A stretch of 11,687 bases of DNA from Bacteroidota bacterium (GTDB lineage Bacteria > Bacteroidota > Bacteroidia > Bacteroidales > JADFUO01): the NCBI GenBank assembly GCA_030614305.1, contig JAUWKH010000019.1, positions 1 to 11,687 on the forward strand. Reading direction: 5' to 3'. Below the pieces are notes generated by a model that saw only the letters and a list, made by a program, of their open reading frames with translations, was not told where the DNA came from and made no database searches. The stretch's first letter is position 1. Every line of letters starts with the position of its first letter. A program made the translations under genes and the position numbers. Of the stretch, positions 1 to 6,095 are shown piece after piece.

Positions 1-483
1 TGATGATGTTATAATACCTGATGCAATTTTTTCCCTTCTTACAATTTCTTTTTTCCCTGTATGAACATGAACAGAGTCAACCAAATCAAATACTACATAG
101 GATGCAGGTGAGCTCTCGTAAACAAAATACAATACCTTTTCAATTGAATCATTTGAACAAATCACCGAATAATTATTCCCATATCTGATTTTCCTGACAT
201 TAAACACCGGCTTTGACCTCTTTGATAGCAAGTCAATTGTAGCATAATCAACATTATATTTTAGCAGTATATCTGCTAAAAACTGATTTCGTTTAATCTT
301 ACCCCTGTATATTTTAAGCGAATCAACAATAATTCCATATTCAGTTTTAGGTATATATTCCGGTATTGGAATTTCATTTTCTTCAGTAATCGTAACAGGA
401 ACTTGGTAATTAGCAGATATGAAAATTATTATTAAAGCTGAAATTATTAAAACAATAATTTCAAGTATTCTTTTTCTTAACAT
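1..483 (-). CDS. Probable membrane-anchored M23-type peptidase, N-terminal part (cut by window edge)
   Basis: The minus-strand frame from the ATG at 481-483 stays open to the window edge, giving 161 residues with no stop. Residues 7-23 form one hydrophobic segment after MLRKR, so the protein is probably an inner-membrane anchored, periplasm-facing protein. Residues about 48-110 (YGIIVDSLKIYRG, then IKRNQFLADILLKYNVDY, then VFNVRKIRYGNNYSVI) resemble the region that precedes the catalytic domain in Bacteroidota M23 endopeptidases, which cut peptide cross-links in peptidoglycan. The catalytic HxH and zinc ligands would lie beyond the left edge and cannot be seen, so enzyme activity is inference from the N-terminal region. 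No clear -7 box stands directly upstream, where a repeat element begins about 50 bp away (534). Confidence that it is a real gene is high; confidence in the family is moderate. Confidence 0.72.
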   Translation of the reverse strand, partial: MLRKRILEIIVLIISALIIIFISANYQVPVTITEENEIPIPEYIPKTEYGIIVDSLKIYRGKIKRNQFLADILLKYNVDYATIDLLSKRSKPVFNVRKIRYGNNYSVICSNDSIEKVLYFVYESSPASYVVFDLVDSVHVHTGKKEIVRREKIASGIITSS

Positions 484-533
484 TTACTTTTTTATTTTTG
501 TCTTTTCTCGATGATTTTTCAAACTGGACTATA

Positions 534-787
534 GAGTGCTTGTCCATAAAGTCAAACAAATTTTGAATTAATCCCGATAGCTATCGGGACCAAATATCAA
601 ATAACAAATAACAAAACTTGTCCGTATGGATAAATTCCAAATATCAAGTATCAAAACTTGTCCGTATGGATGACCGAAACAGCTTTGAATATTGAAATTT
701 TGGTCATTGAGATTTATTTGTATTTTGGTGCTTGTCATTTGTGATTTTAAATATTTATTTAAACTTTCGGACTTTATAGGCGGACTC
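534..787 (+). repeat. Quasi-palindromic intergenic repeat, family 1, copy A
   Basis: This 254-bp element fills most of the gap between the stop of the 806-2071 gene and the start of the peptidase gene. Its ends are inverted: GAGTGCTTGTCCATAAAGTC on the left and GGACTTTATAGGCGGACTC on the right. Inside are an 18-bp perfect palindrome (572-589), runs of CAAATAACAAATAACAAA type, two direct copies of TTGTCCGTATGGAT (from 618 and 658, period 40 bp), and a central inverted pair TGACCGAAAC / TTTTGGTCA (671-680 and 698-706). The right arm repeats the left-arm words in reverse complement (TTTGTGATTT). Copies B and C share the same order of words, so this is one family. No credible coding potential is present: an open frame at 692-892 only crosses the arm and the adjacent gene's 3' end. 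Confidence 0.85.
572..589. repeat. 18-bp perfect palindrome TCCCGATAGCTATCGGGA
   Basis: This perfect 18-bp inverted repeat sits in the left arm of repeat copy A. Near-identical palindromes occur at 2352-2369 (inside copy B) and 6036-6053 (outside any family 1 element), and a half-copy at 2150-2162. It is GC-rich relative to its surroundings and would form a compact hairpin in RNA on either strand. I infer that it is a dispersed palindrome in this genome; its role is unknown. Confidence 0.85.
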
Positions 788-805
788 TTTTATATAATAT
801 CTTTT

Positions 806-2071
806 CTAAAACCGATATTGTATTCCTGCACCAAAATAAAATTTATTATATTTCATTTTAAAAGTAGAAGGGTTAACATTCCCGAAATATGATGAGGCAT
901 CAAAATATGAATTTTTCCGATAAATATCCAGAACAAAAGCAGATTTTTTACCTACCAGAAATTTAACACGGGAACCATAAAAAATAGAATACCGTTCCTT
1001 AAAATATTCTCTGACACTTTTACTGCTCTTGTATTTTAAAAATGGTTCATCAACTAAATAAATACACGATGAAATTCCAAAATATGGCATTATTCTTATA
1101 ACCTTTAAAAAACGAATATTGTATCCAATGTTTAATCCGAAATTAAATTTTGCATCCGGCCAATGGCCTGTACTTGATTTTATTCTTTCAACATAATCCT
1201 CAATATAATAATTATATATATAAATATATTCAAATCTTTCGCCAATATCTTCTTTTTCTATACTTCCATTTATTCCAATTGTAAAATTAAACCAGTTAAG
1301 CTCTACTGCTAAGCTAAAAGCTGCAGAAGAGTAAATATGGGCTTTATAGCATATCATGGATGTATCACCTGGCTCTAAAGGAACGTAACTCATTTCCGGC
1401 CTTCCGGAACCTGACGACACTAAAATTGTAAGATTTGCCGTAAATTTTTTATCAGTTGCCCTCCATATCGAATCACGAATAATTATATCTCTTTCCCTGT
1501 TTCTTTTTATATCTTCAACTTCTATAAAAGGATTCTGCAGAGTGAAAGAGTAAAATTTTCCGTTGTCTTCTATTACAATATTTTTCTGCCTTGTATAACT
1601 TTGAAAAACATAGTGGTCTCCATCATCAGTAAAATCACGATTATTATTATAATCAAAATAGAAATTATATACGGAATCAATCGTCTGAGTGACCAGCATA
1701 ACATTAACAATCCCGAGTTTGGAATATTTAGATTCCCTGAGGAACCATAATATTCCAACAGTATCAGTTGCATTTTCAAGATTGGGAAATGTTATTATAA
1801 AAACATCCATTGGGATTTTATGATTCGGGTATTTATGCGTAAAGGGAGTTGTATTAATAATATTCGATTTCAGGCTGATGATCATAACAGGCATAACAGT
1901 ACTATCTGTTATATGCGAATTCACATTAACAATATCGTATCCTACTTTTCCAATACCATATAATGATGTTAATCCGGTCATTTTACCTGTTGGACCTTCC
2001 CCGTGTTGCGCAATTGCTCCACTTGCAAAACAAAATACAAATAATAAAAATAAATTAAATTTTCTGGACAT
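806..2071 (-). CDS. Unrecognised secreted protein with probable C-terminal outer-membrane beta-barrel
   Basis: This 421-residue protein has a clear signal peptide (hydrophobic residues 6-21, likely cut at AIA|Q, 21/22). Residues 140-152 (DYNNNRDFTDDGD) make an acidic Asp/Asn loop of the calcium-binding EF-hand or thrombospondin-3 kind. From about 250 to the end, short alternating polar and aromatic stretches (for example NWFNFTIGI, FNFGLNIGYNI, FYFGAGIQYRF) and a terminal Phe are the pattern of an outer-membrane beta-barrel, so the C-terminal half is probably in the outer membrane with the N-terminal half outside or in the periplasm. I do not recognise a named family. The gene stands alone: repeat copy B lies upstream and copy A downstream, both in direct orientation. 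A TATTTTTG box lies about 30 bp before the start. The ATG at 2069-2071 is the natural start because it begins the signal peptide. Confidence 0.82.
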   Translation of the reverse strand: MSRKFNLFLLFVFCFASGAIAQHGEGPTGKMTGLTSLYGIGKVGYDIVNVNSHITDSTVMPVMIISLKSNIINTTPFTHKYPNHKIPMDVFIITFPNLENATDTVGILWFLRESKYSKLGIVNVMLVTQTIDSVYNFYFDYNNNRDFTDDGDHYVFQSYTRQKNIVIEDNGKFYSFTLQNPFIEVEDIKRNRERDIIIRDSIWRATDKKFTANLTILVSSGSGRPEMSYVPLEPGDTSMICYKAHIYSSAAFSLAVELNWFNFTIGINGSIEKEDIGERFEYIYIYNYYIEDYVERIKSSTGHWPDAKFNFGLNIGYNIRFLKVIRIMPYFGISSCIYLVDEPFLKYKSSKSVREYFKERYSIFYGSRVKFLVGKKSAFVLDIYRKNSYFDASSYFGNVNPSTFKMKYNKFYFGAGIQYRF

Positions 2072-2099
2072 ATACTTAATAAAATATTGAAATTTTGCA

Positions 2100-2107
2100 C
2101 AAAAATA
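2100..2107 (-). promoter_or_regulatory. Candidate Bacteroidota -7 box (TATTTTTG) for the 806-2071 gene
   Basis: On the minus strand the sequence TATTTTTG matches the TAnnTTTG -7 consensus of the Bacteroidota primary sigma factor. It lies 28 bp before the start codon, leaving a leader of about 20 nt. No TTTG -33 element is visible at the usual 19-20 bp spacing, so support rests on the -7 box and its position. Confidence 0.42.
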
Positions 2108-2149
2108 TAAAGAAATTAATAAAAAAGTAATTAATCAATTCCTATTCTC

Positions 2150-2162
2150 TCCCGATAGCTAT
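2150..2162. repeat. Degraded half of the TCCCGATAGCTATCGGGA palindrome
   Basis: TCCCGATAGCTAT matches the first 13 bases of the palindrome at 572-589, but the other arm is replaced by TAGCGATT. It lies just outside the left end of repeat copy B, so it is probably a decayed copy. Confidence 0.5.
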
Positions 2163-2184
2163 TAGCGATTTTTTAGCTACTAAT

Positions 2185-2424
2185 TAGTGCCTGTCTATAA
2201 AGTCAAAGATTTATATAAAATGAAGCTCCAAATAACAAAAAACAAATAACAAATAAATTCCAAATATCAATGATAAAATGACCGAAACTGTTTTGGTCAT
2301 TGAATTTTCGAACATTGTAATTTATCCATACGGACAAGTTTTGAAATTTGGTCCCGAAAGCTTTCGGGATGTCATTTGTTATTTCTAATATTTATTTAAA
2401 CTATCGGACTTTATAGACGGACTA
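2185..2424 (+). repeat. Quasi-palindromic intergenic repeat, family 1, copy B
   Basis: This 240-bp element lies between the 3' end of the HicB-like gene (stop only 11 bp from its right end) and the upstream region of the 806-2071 gene. The ends are inverted: TAGTGCCTGTCTATAAAGTC on the left, GGACTTTATAGACGGACTA on the right, with a one-base indel. The centre is a near-perfect hairpin, TGACCGAAAC, T, GTTTTGGTCA (2279-2299). The right arm carries TTATCCATACGGACAA (2322-2337), the reverse complement of the module seen twice in copy A, and an 18-bp palindrome (2352-2369). Its right end (from ATATTTATTTAAACT to GGACTTTATAG) matches copy A closely. No gene lies inside. Confidence 0.87.
2352..2369. 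repeat. 18-bp perfect palindrome TCCCGAAAGCTTTCGGGA
   Basis: A variant of the palindrome at 572-589 in which both changed positions are compensated (GATAG/CTATC replaced by GAAAG/CTTTC), so base pairing is kept. It sits in the right arm of repeat copy B, whereas in copy A the palindrome sits in the left arm. Confidence 0.85.
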
Positions 2425-2435
2425 AAAAGATGGCA

Positions 2436-2678
2436 TTATGCTACTTCCTGAATTTTTAGTTCAACTCCGTCAATTATTGGTATAGATAGGTTTTTATATA
2501 TTCTAAATAAAAGCCATTCTTCCAAAACTTCTTCCAGCTCTTCTCTGCAATTTTTAAGAGTATCTGAGTTAGCATATACTCCATTATATTCCGGTATTTC
2601 ACCATAAAATGAATTATCATCTTCTAGTATTTCATATTTTGCATGTTTTAAGGCAACTTTCATATAAGCAAGTAACAT
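2436..2678 (-). CDS. Solitary HicB-like protein (HicB antitoxin family)
   Basis: The open frame reaches 2696 with a TTG start, but the ATG at 2676-2678 is preferred: it is preceded by AGAGG at good spacing and gives the family-like start MLLAYMKVALKHAKYEILED. The product is 80 residues. HicB-fold features are the FYGEIPEYNGVYANS strand-turn-strand (24-38), then TLKNCREELEEVLEEWLLFRI (40-60) as the helix, then a short strand IIDGVELKI. In HicAB modules HicB blocks the HicA ribonuclease, and many HicB proteins add a DNA-binding tail. Here no tail is present and no HicA-like gene (dsRNA-binding-like, with a GSHxxF/Y motif) is found on either side: iorB ends 78 bp upstream and repeat copy B follows downstream. 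It may be an orphan antitoxin or a HicB-fold protein with another role. Its 5' leader holds a 27-bp segment found again, inverted, after acpH. Confidence 0.75.
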   Translation of the reverse strand: MLLAYMKVALKHAKYEILEDDNSFYGEIPEYNGVYANSDTLKNCREELEEVLEEWLLFRIYKNLSIPIIDGVELKIQEVA

Positions 2679-2703
2679 TTTTACCTCTTTTTCCAATCTA
2701 ACC

Positions 2704-2730
2704 TGCTTAATTCACAAATTGATCTATTAC
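2704..2730 (-). repeat. 27-bp inverted repeat, copy 1 (leader of the HicB-like gene)
   Basis: These 27 bases are the exact reverse complement of 5866-5892. Similarity continues past the exact block toward the HicB-like gene: the next base differs, then GTTA and GATT match if a 2-base indel is allowed. The segment lies 25-52 bp upstream of the HicB-like ATG, where its promoter should be. An exact 27-bp match is not expected by chance within 11.7 kb, even at this base composition. Confidence 0.9.
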
Positions 2731-2756
2731 AAAGCTTCAAATTTTTTGTCATAACA

Positions 2757-3338
2757 TCATTTATTCTCTTCAGCAAATTTTAGACCTGCTTTAAATGCAT
2801 CAATATTAATTTTAACAAGTTCTTCGCCTTTATTCTTGAAAATATTTCGGATTGCATTTTCAAGAAAATTGTAATCCAAATCAAGAAACGGCGAACATGC
2901 ACCAAGCATAACTATATTGGCTGATCTAACCGAGCCTAAATCCTTTGCAATCTGTTCGGCATTCAAAGCAATATGTCGTGGAAAAGCCTCAATTTCAGAT
3001 ATTACTTTATTAATATCGGGATAGTTGGGAATATTAACGAAAGGTTCGGTGTTGGTTATCAGCCAGCCATCCGGCGATAACATAGGTAAATACCTTAACG
3101 ACTCCATTGGCTCAACAGAAACTATCAGGTCGGTTTTACCTCCTGGAATAAGGTCGGAAGCAATTTCTTCGGAGGAAAGTCGTAAATGCGATTGAACATC
3201 ACCTCCGCGCTGGCTCATTCCATGTACTTCTGCCTGCTTCAAAAACAAACCGGCATTAATTGCAGCAGTGCCAATTATTGCTGCTATTGAAAGAATTCCT
3301 TGTCCACCAACTCCGGCCAATATTATATCTTTTTTCAT
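2757..3338 (-). CDS. iorB: Indolepyruvate oxidoreductase subunit beta
   Basis: This 193-residue protein is the gamma-domain partner of IorA in the 2-oxoacid:ferredoxin oxidoreductase superfamily. With IorA it converts aryl-pyruvates (indolepyruvate, phenylpyruvate) and CoA to aryl-acetyl-CoA and CO2 with reduced ferredoxin, or runs in reverse for aromatic amino acid synthesis; it is a cytosolic enzyme. Visible motifs are the nucleotide-like glycine loop GVGGQGI (9-15) and the family signature EVHGMSQRGG (37-46), followed by VQSHLR. The length is normal for the family. It starts 27 bp after the iorA stop, in the same direction, so the two genes form an operon in the order iorA-iorB. No phenylacetate-CoA ligase gene follows; the next gene is the HicB-like one. 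Confidence 0.95.
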   Translation of the reverse strand: MKKDIILAGVGGQGILSIAAIIGTAAINAGLFLKQAEVHGMSQRGGDVQSHLRLSSEEIASDLIPGGKTDLIVSVEPMESLRYLPMLSPDGWLITNTEPFVNIPNYPDINKVISEIEAFPRHIALNAEQIAKDLGSVRSANIVMLGACSPFLDLDYNFLENAIRNIFKNKGEELVKINIDAFKAGLKFAEENK

Positions 3339-3365
3339 GTGTTTATATTTTATTTCAATAAAATA

Positions 3366-4985
3366 TTACAAACTAACTGTTTTAATCTTATGTTTTGCTC
3401 TCATTCGTTTGTTTAAAGTTTGCACACACTCTCTGCGAGGAATAATCACCGATACACCACTATATACTAATTCTTCCTTCATAATTTTTACATTTTCCTC
3501 ATGATATTTTATAAGCGGTTTAATAATATGTATATGCTCTTTCTCCACTCCGACACCCAAACAAATGTCTTCTATTTTTCCAAAAGCGGAAGACTTTTGT
3601 CCGCCTGTCATAGCAACGGTTAAATTATCAAGAATTAATATAGTAATCGGTGATTTGTTATTCACAGCGTCCAAAAGCCCGGTTATACCAGAATGTGTAA
3701 AAGTTGAATCGCCAATTGTAGCAACAGAAGGAACTAATCCGCCTTCAGCAGCACCAATAGCCATAGGAATTGATGCTCCCATATCCACACACGAATTAAT
3801 AGATTCTAAAGGTTTCAAAGCACTTAAAGTATAACAACCGATATCAGAAAAAACCCTTCCTTTTGAATAATCACTCATGGCTTCGTTAAGAGCAAGAAAA
3901 GTATCATTATGCGAACAACCACGGCATAATGATGGTGGTCTTCCTGCTATAAATTCAGGAATTTCCTTTCCTTTTGTAAAATCCTTACCAAGGGCTGTAG
4001 CAACAATATTCGGATTTAATTCTCCATCACGGGGAATTGTTCCATCCAAACGACCTTTTATTTTTTTCCCTTTATCCAACAATCCTTTCAGCAACTCCTC
4101 AACTAATGGATATCCATCTTCCAAAACCAGTATTTCATCACATTCATCATAAATTTTCTCAATAATTTTTTTCGGAAAAGGATATTGACAGATTTTTAAA
4201 ACAGGATAAGGTACTTTTCTGTCGGGATAATTTTCCATTAAATAATTATAAGCAATTCCACATGCAATAATTCCCAACTTTTTATCTTCACCGGCAATGT
4301 ATTTATTAAAAGATGATTCTTCAGATGCTTTTTCAAATTCCGATTGTTTATTTAACAAATCTTTATACTGCCTACGGGCAATAGCAGGTAACAAAATAAA
4401 CTGTTTAAGATTATCATGCAAACCGCCTATATTCTGTTCTTTTGATATATTTCTTTTTATAGCTGACCTTGAGTGTGCAAGCCGTGTTGTAATTCTAAGC
4501 AAAACAGGAATTTTCATTTTTTCAGAAAAATTAAAACCATAATGAACCATATCATAAGCTTCCTGCTGGTTTGAAGGTTCAAGAATTGGTATCATTGCAA
4601 ACTTTCCATAAAATCTCGAATCCTGTTCATTTTGTGAAGAATGCATTGAAGGGTCATCTGCTGAAACAACAATAAGTCCTCCGTGTGCCCCGGTGATTGC
4701 TGAATTTATAAACGGATCAGCAGCAACATTCAATCCAACATGCTTCATACAAGCCATTGCCCGTTTACCTGCATAAGACATTCCCAAAGCCGTTTCCATT
4801 GCTGTTTTTTCATTTGCAGACCATTCTGAACGAATATTTTTTTCACGCGCCTCTTTTGAGCGTTGAACATATTCGGTTATTTCTGTTGAAGGTGTTCCCG
4901 GGTAAGCATAAATTCCTGATAAACCTGCGTCAATGGCTCCCTGTGCTATTGCTTCATCTCCTAATAACAGTAATTTGTTTTCCAT
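3366..4985 (-). CDS. iorA: Indolepyruvate oxidoreductase subunit alpha, without ferredoxin domain
   Basis: This 539-residue subunit carries the thiamine diphosphate site of the enzyme. The N-terminal pyrimidine-binding domain shows GDEAIAQGAIDAGLSG and YPGTPSTEI (9-36) and the conserved glutamate region SEWSANEKTAME (53-64). A middle domain spans about 235-335. The C-terminal pyrophosphate-binding domain begins with CRGCSH (354-359) and holds the GDS...N motif (425-427 and Asn454) with DNLTVAMTGGQ (453-463). Archaeal IorA continues for roughly 80-100 residues with a two-cluster [4Fe-4S] ferredoxin domain. Here the protein ends about 20 residues after VIIPRREC with no CxxCxxC motif, and iorB begins 27 bp later, so the domain is absent rather than frameshifted. 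Electrons must therefore leave by another carrier. A TAGCTTTG box lies about 35 bp upstream of the ATG. Confidence 0.95.
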   Translation of the reverse strand: MENKLLLLGDEAIAQGAIDAGLSGIYAYPGTPSTEITEYVQRSKEAREKNIRSEWSANEKTAMETALGMSYAGKRAMACMKHVGLNVAADPFINSAITGAHGGLIVVSADDPSMHSSQNEQDSRFYGKFAMIPILEPSNQQEAYDMVHYGFNFSEKMKIPVLLRITTRLAHSRSAIKRNISKEQNIGGLHDNLKQFILLPAIARRQYKDLLNKQSEFEKASEESSFNKYIAGEDKKLGIIACGIAYNYLMENYPDRKVPYPVLKICQYPFPKKIIEKIYDECDEILVLEDGYPLVEELLKGLLDKGKKIKGRLDGTIPRDGELNPNIVATALGKDFTKGKEIPEFIAGRPPSLCRGCSHNDTFLALNEAMSDYSKGRVFSDIGCYTLSALKPLESINSCVDMGASIPMAIGAAEGGLVPSVATIGDSTFTHSGITGLLDAVNNKSPITILILDNLTVAMTGGQKSSAFGKIEDICLGVGVEKEHIHIIKPLIKYHEENVKIMKEELVYSGVSVIIPRRECVQTLNKRMRAKHKIKTVSL

Positions 4986-5019
4986 AAATTTATTATGATT
5001 AATTTTTTTATCTAAATCA

Positions 5020-5027
5020 CAAAGCTA
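5020..5027 (-). promoter_or_regulatory. Candidate Bacteroidota -7 box (TAGCTTTG) for iorAB
   Basis: Minus-strand TAGCTTTG matches TAnnTTTG and lies 34 bp upstream of the iorA ATG, giving a leader of about 28 nt. No TTTG is visible at the -33 position. It faces away from the acpH promoter in the same 294-bp divergent region. Confidence 0.45.
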
Positions 5028-5250
5028 AATAAATTTTTATAAAACATCCCATTTTGGCTAAATAATATTTTGCCCATTTCTCTTTTAAAAAGATTGTAAA
5101 AAGTCGAAATTATGTATATCAAATAAATTTATAGAAATGGTATTATACATTATAAAATGGCATAAAAGTATTTCCCTTACTCCATTATTCCCATAAAATT
5201 TGTTAAGAAATTTTCATTATTAATTTAATACTGATTAGTTGCATTTTTAT
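5028..5250. other. AT-rich divergent intergenic region, no further feature seen
   Basis: Between the candidate -7 boxes of iorA and acpH lie about 220 bp of AT-rich sequence. I see no open frame with coding character, no long repeat and no clear riboswitch or operator. The only local pattern is a scatter of short AT-rich words such as TTATACATTATAAAA. Confidence 0.5.
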
Positions 5251-5258
5251 TAATTTTG
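5251..5258 (+). promoter_or_regulatory. Candidate Bacteroidota -7 box (TAATTTTG) for acpH
   Basis: TAATTTTG matches TAnnTTTG and lies 21 bp before the acpH ATG, which would leave a leader of roughly 15 nt. No TTTG stands at the expected -33 spacing. Confidence 0.4.
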
Positions 5259-5279
5259 AATTTGCTTAAAATAAAATAA

Positions 5280-5858
5280 ATGAATTTTTTAGCACATCTG
5301 TATTTATCGCCTGATAATGAAGATATTCTTCTTGGTAATTTTATTGCCGATGCAGTTAAAGGCAAAACGTTTGATAATTACAAACAGGGTGTTAAAAATG
5401 GGATTTTGCTTCACAGAAAAATTGACAAATACACTGATAATCACCCTGTTTTCAGAAATAGCTCTAAAAGATTAAATGGTAAATACCGGAAATATTCCGG
5501 TGTGATAGTTGATATTTTTTATGATCATTTTTTAGCAGCAAACTGGAATAATTATTCTGATGTTAAAATTGAAGAATTTGTTTCAAAAGCTTATGGAATT
5601 TTAATAAAAAATATTTTAATTCTTCCTAAAAGATCTAAAAGGATCTTACCTTTTATGATTACTCAAAACTGGTTAGTTAATTATGCCAATTTTAAAGGAT
5701 TACAAAGAGTTTTCAACGGAATGTCGCGAAGAACCCCTTTTAACTCGGGAATGGAAAATGCTGTTAATGATTTAAAAAAAGATTATGAGCTTTACGAAAA
5801 AGAATTCAGTGAATTTTTTCCTGAAATTATTGAGTATGTTAACCTGATTAATTCATAA
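5280..5858 (+). CDS. acpH: Acyl carrier protein phosphodiesterase (AcpH family)
   Basis: The 192-residue length matches the E. coli enzyme closely. AcpH removes the 4'-phosphopantetheine arm from acyl carrier protein, turning holo-ACP to apo-ACP, and acts in the cytosol with a divalent metal. The family signatures are all present in order: MNFLAHLYLS (1-10), GNFIAD (19-24), LLHRKIDKYTD (43-53), DIFYDHFLA (78-86) and MSRR (148-151). The family is related to HD-type hydrolases, and the His and Asp residues in these blocks are the expected metal ligands. The ATG at 5280 gives the canonical N-terminus. The gene appears monocistronic, diverging from iorAB. Its physiological need in bacteria is generally unclear. 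Confidence 0.93.
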   Translation: MNFLAHLYLSPDNEDILLGNFIADAVKGKTFDNYKQGVKNGILLHRKIDKYTDNHPVFRNSSKRLNGKYRKYSGVIVDIFYDHFLAANWNNYSDVKIEEFVSKAYGILIKNILILPKRSKRILPFMITQNWLVNYANFKGLQRVFNGMSRRTPFNSGMENAVNDLKKDYELYEKEFSEFFPEIIEYVNLINS

Positions 5859-5865
5859 GTTTTTC

Positions 5866-5892
5866 GTAATAGATCAATTTGTGAATTAAGCA
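5866..5892 (+). repeat. 27-bp inverted repeat, copy 2 (downstream of acpH)
   Basis: This is the exact reverse complement of 2704-2730 and starts 8 bp after the acpH stop. Past the exact block the similarity continues as GTTATAGATT (5894-5903) against GTTAGATT in copy 1. The two copies bracket a segment of about 3.1 kb with iorB, iorA and acpH. No HicB-like coding remnant follows: the nearest ATG (5940) ends after four codons. Confidence 0.9.
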
Positions 5893-5919
5893 CGTTATAG
5901 ATTATAATAATATTTTAAG

Positions 5920-5927
5920 TACATTTG
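5920..5927 (+). promoter_or_regulatory. Candidate -7 box (TACATTTG), possibly for the histidine kinase
   Basis: TACATTTG matches TAnnTTTG and is the only such match I found between acpH and the kinase. If used, it would give a leader of about 160 nt that contains the palindrome at 6036-6053. No -33 element is visible and the distance is long, so support is weak. Confidence 0.28.
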
Positions 5928-5972
5928 AAGAATAAAAAATGAGTCTGGTCTAAAAACTATAAATATCAAATT

Positions 5973-6000
5973 CCACGCAAAGATGCCAAGTCGCAAAGAA
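5973..6000. repeat. Short imperfect tandem CGCAAAG words
   Basis: The stretch ACGCAAAGATGCCAAG followed by TCGCAAAGAA contains an approximately 9-bp repeated GCAAAG/CCAAG word. It resembles the CGCAAAGACGCAAAG-type dispersed repeats of some Bacteroidota genomes. No reverse-complement arm is found nearby, so it may be a remnant. Confidence 0.4.
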
Positions 6001-6035
6001 TTGAATTACAGTATATAGAATCCTTGTATCTTAGC

Positions 6036-6053
6036 TCCCGAAAGTTTTCGGGA
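6036..6053. repeat. 18-bp palindrome TCCCGAAAGTTTTCGGGA in kinase leader
   Basis: Arms of 8 bp (TCCCGAAA / TTTCGGGA) surround a GT centre. It is the third intact member of the palindrome series (572-589, 2352-2369) and the only one outside a family 1 repeat. It lies 43 bp before the kinase ATG and would form a hairpin in the leader. Confidence 0.8.
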
Positions 6054-6095
6054 TTGCGAGAGTATAAATTATTTAGACTTAATGCAAAAATCCAA

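Noticed and set aside
534..787. CRISPR array in the repeat-rich intergenic regions
   Set aside because: The repeated words are unequal in spacing, occur in both orientations and fold into one long hairpin; no constant-length spacers and no cas genes are seen.
692..892. 66-codon open frame on the plus strand
   Set aside because: It runs through the right arm of repeat copy A and antisense across the end of the 806-2071 gene; the residues are low-complexity hydrophobic products of AT-rich sequence.
2697..2756. hicA toxin gene next to the HicB-like gene
   Set aside because: The gap to iorB is only 78 bp and holds the inverted-repeat segment; the other side is repeat copy B. No frame carries a HicA-like motif.
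3268..4987. Several open frames of 76-91 codons on the plus strand opposite iorA and iorB
   Set aside because: They are antisense shadows of two strongly conserved genes; none has its own motif, and they come from the codon bias of the real frames.
2704..5892. The iorBA-acpH block as a composite transposon bounded by the 27-bp inverted repeats
   Set aside because: No transposase or recombinase gene is inside, the genes are ordinary metabolic ones, and no target duplication is seen. The inverted pair is kept only as an observation.
5893..5960. A degraded second HicB-like gene after the 27-bp repeat copy at 5866
   Set aside because: The only ATG in reach (5940) is followed by a stop after four codons, and no HicB-like residues appear in any frame; only the leader segment is shared.
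6024..6095. Upstream in-frame extension of the histidine kinase from TTG 6024
   Set aside because: The extension would translate through the 18-bp palindrome at 6036-6053, starts with TTG and has no family-like sequence. ATG 6096 gives a natural N-terminus just before the cNMP-binding-like domain.
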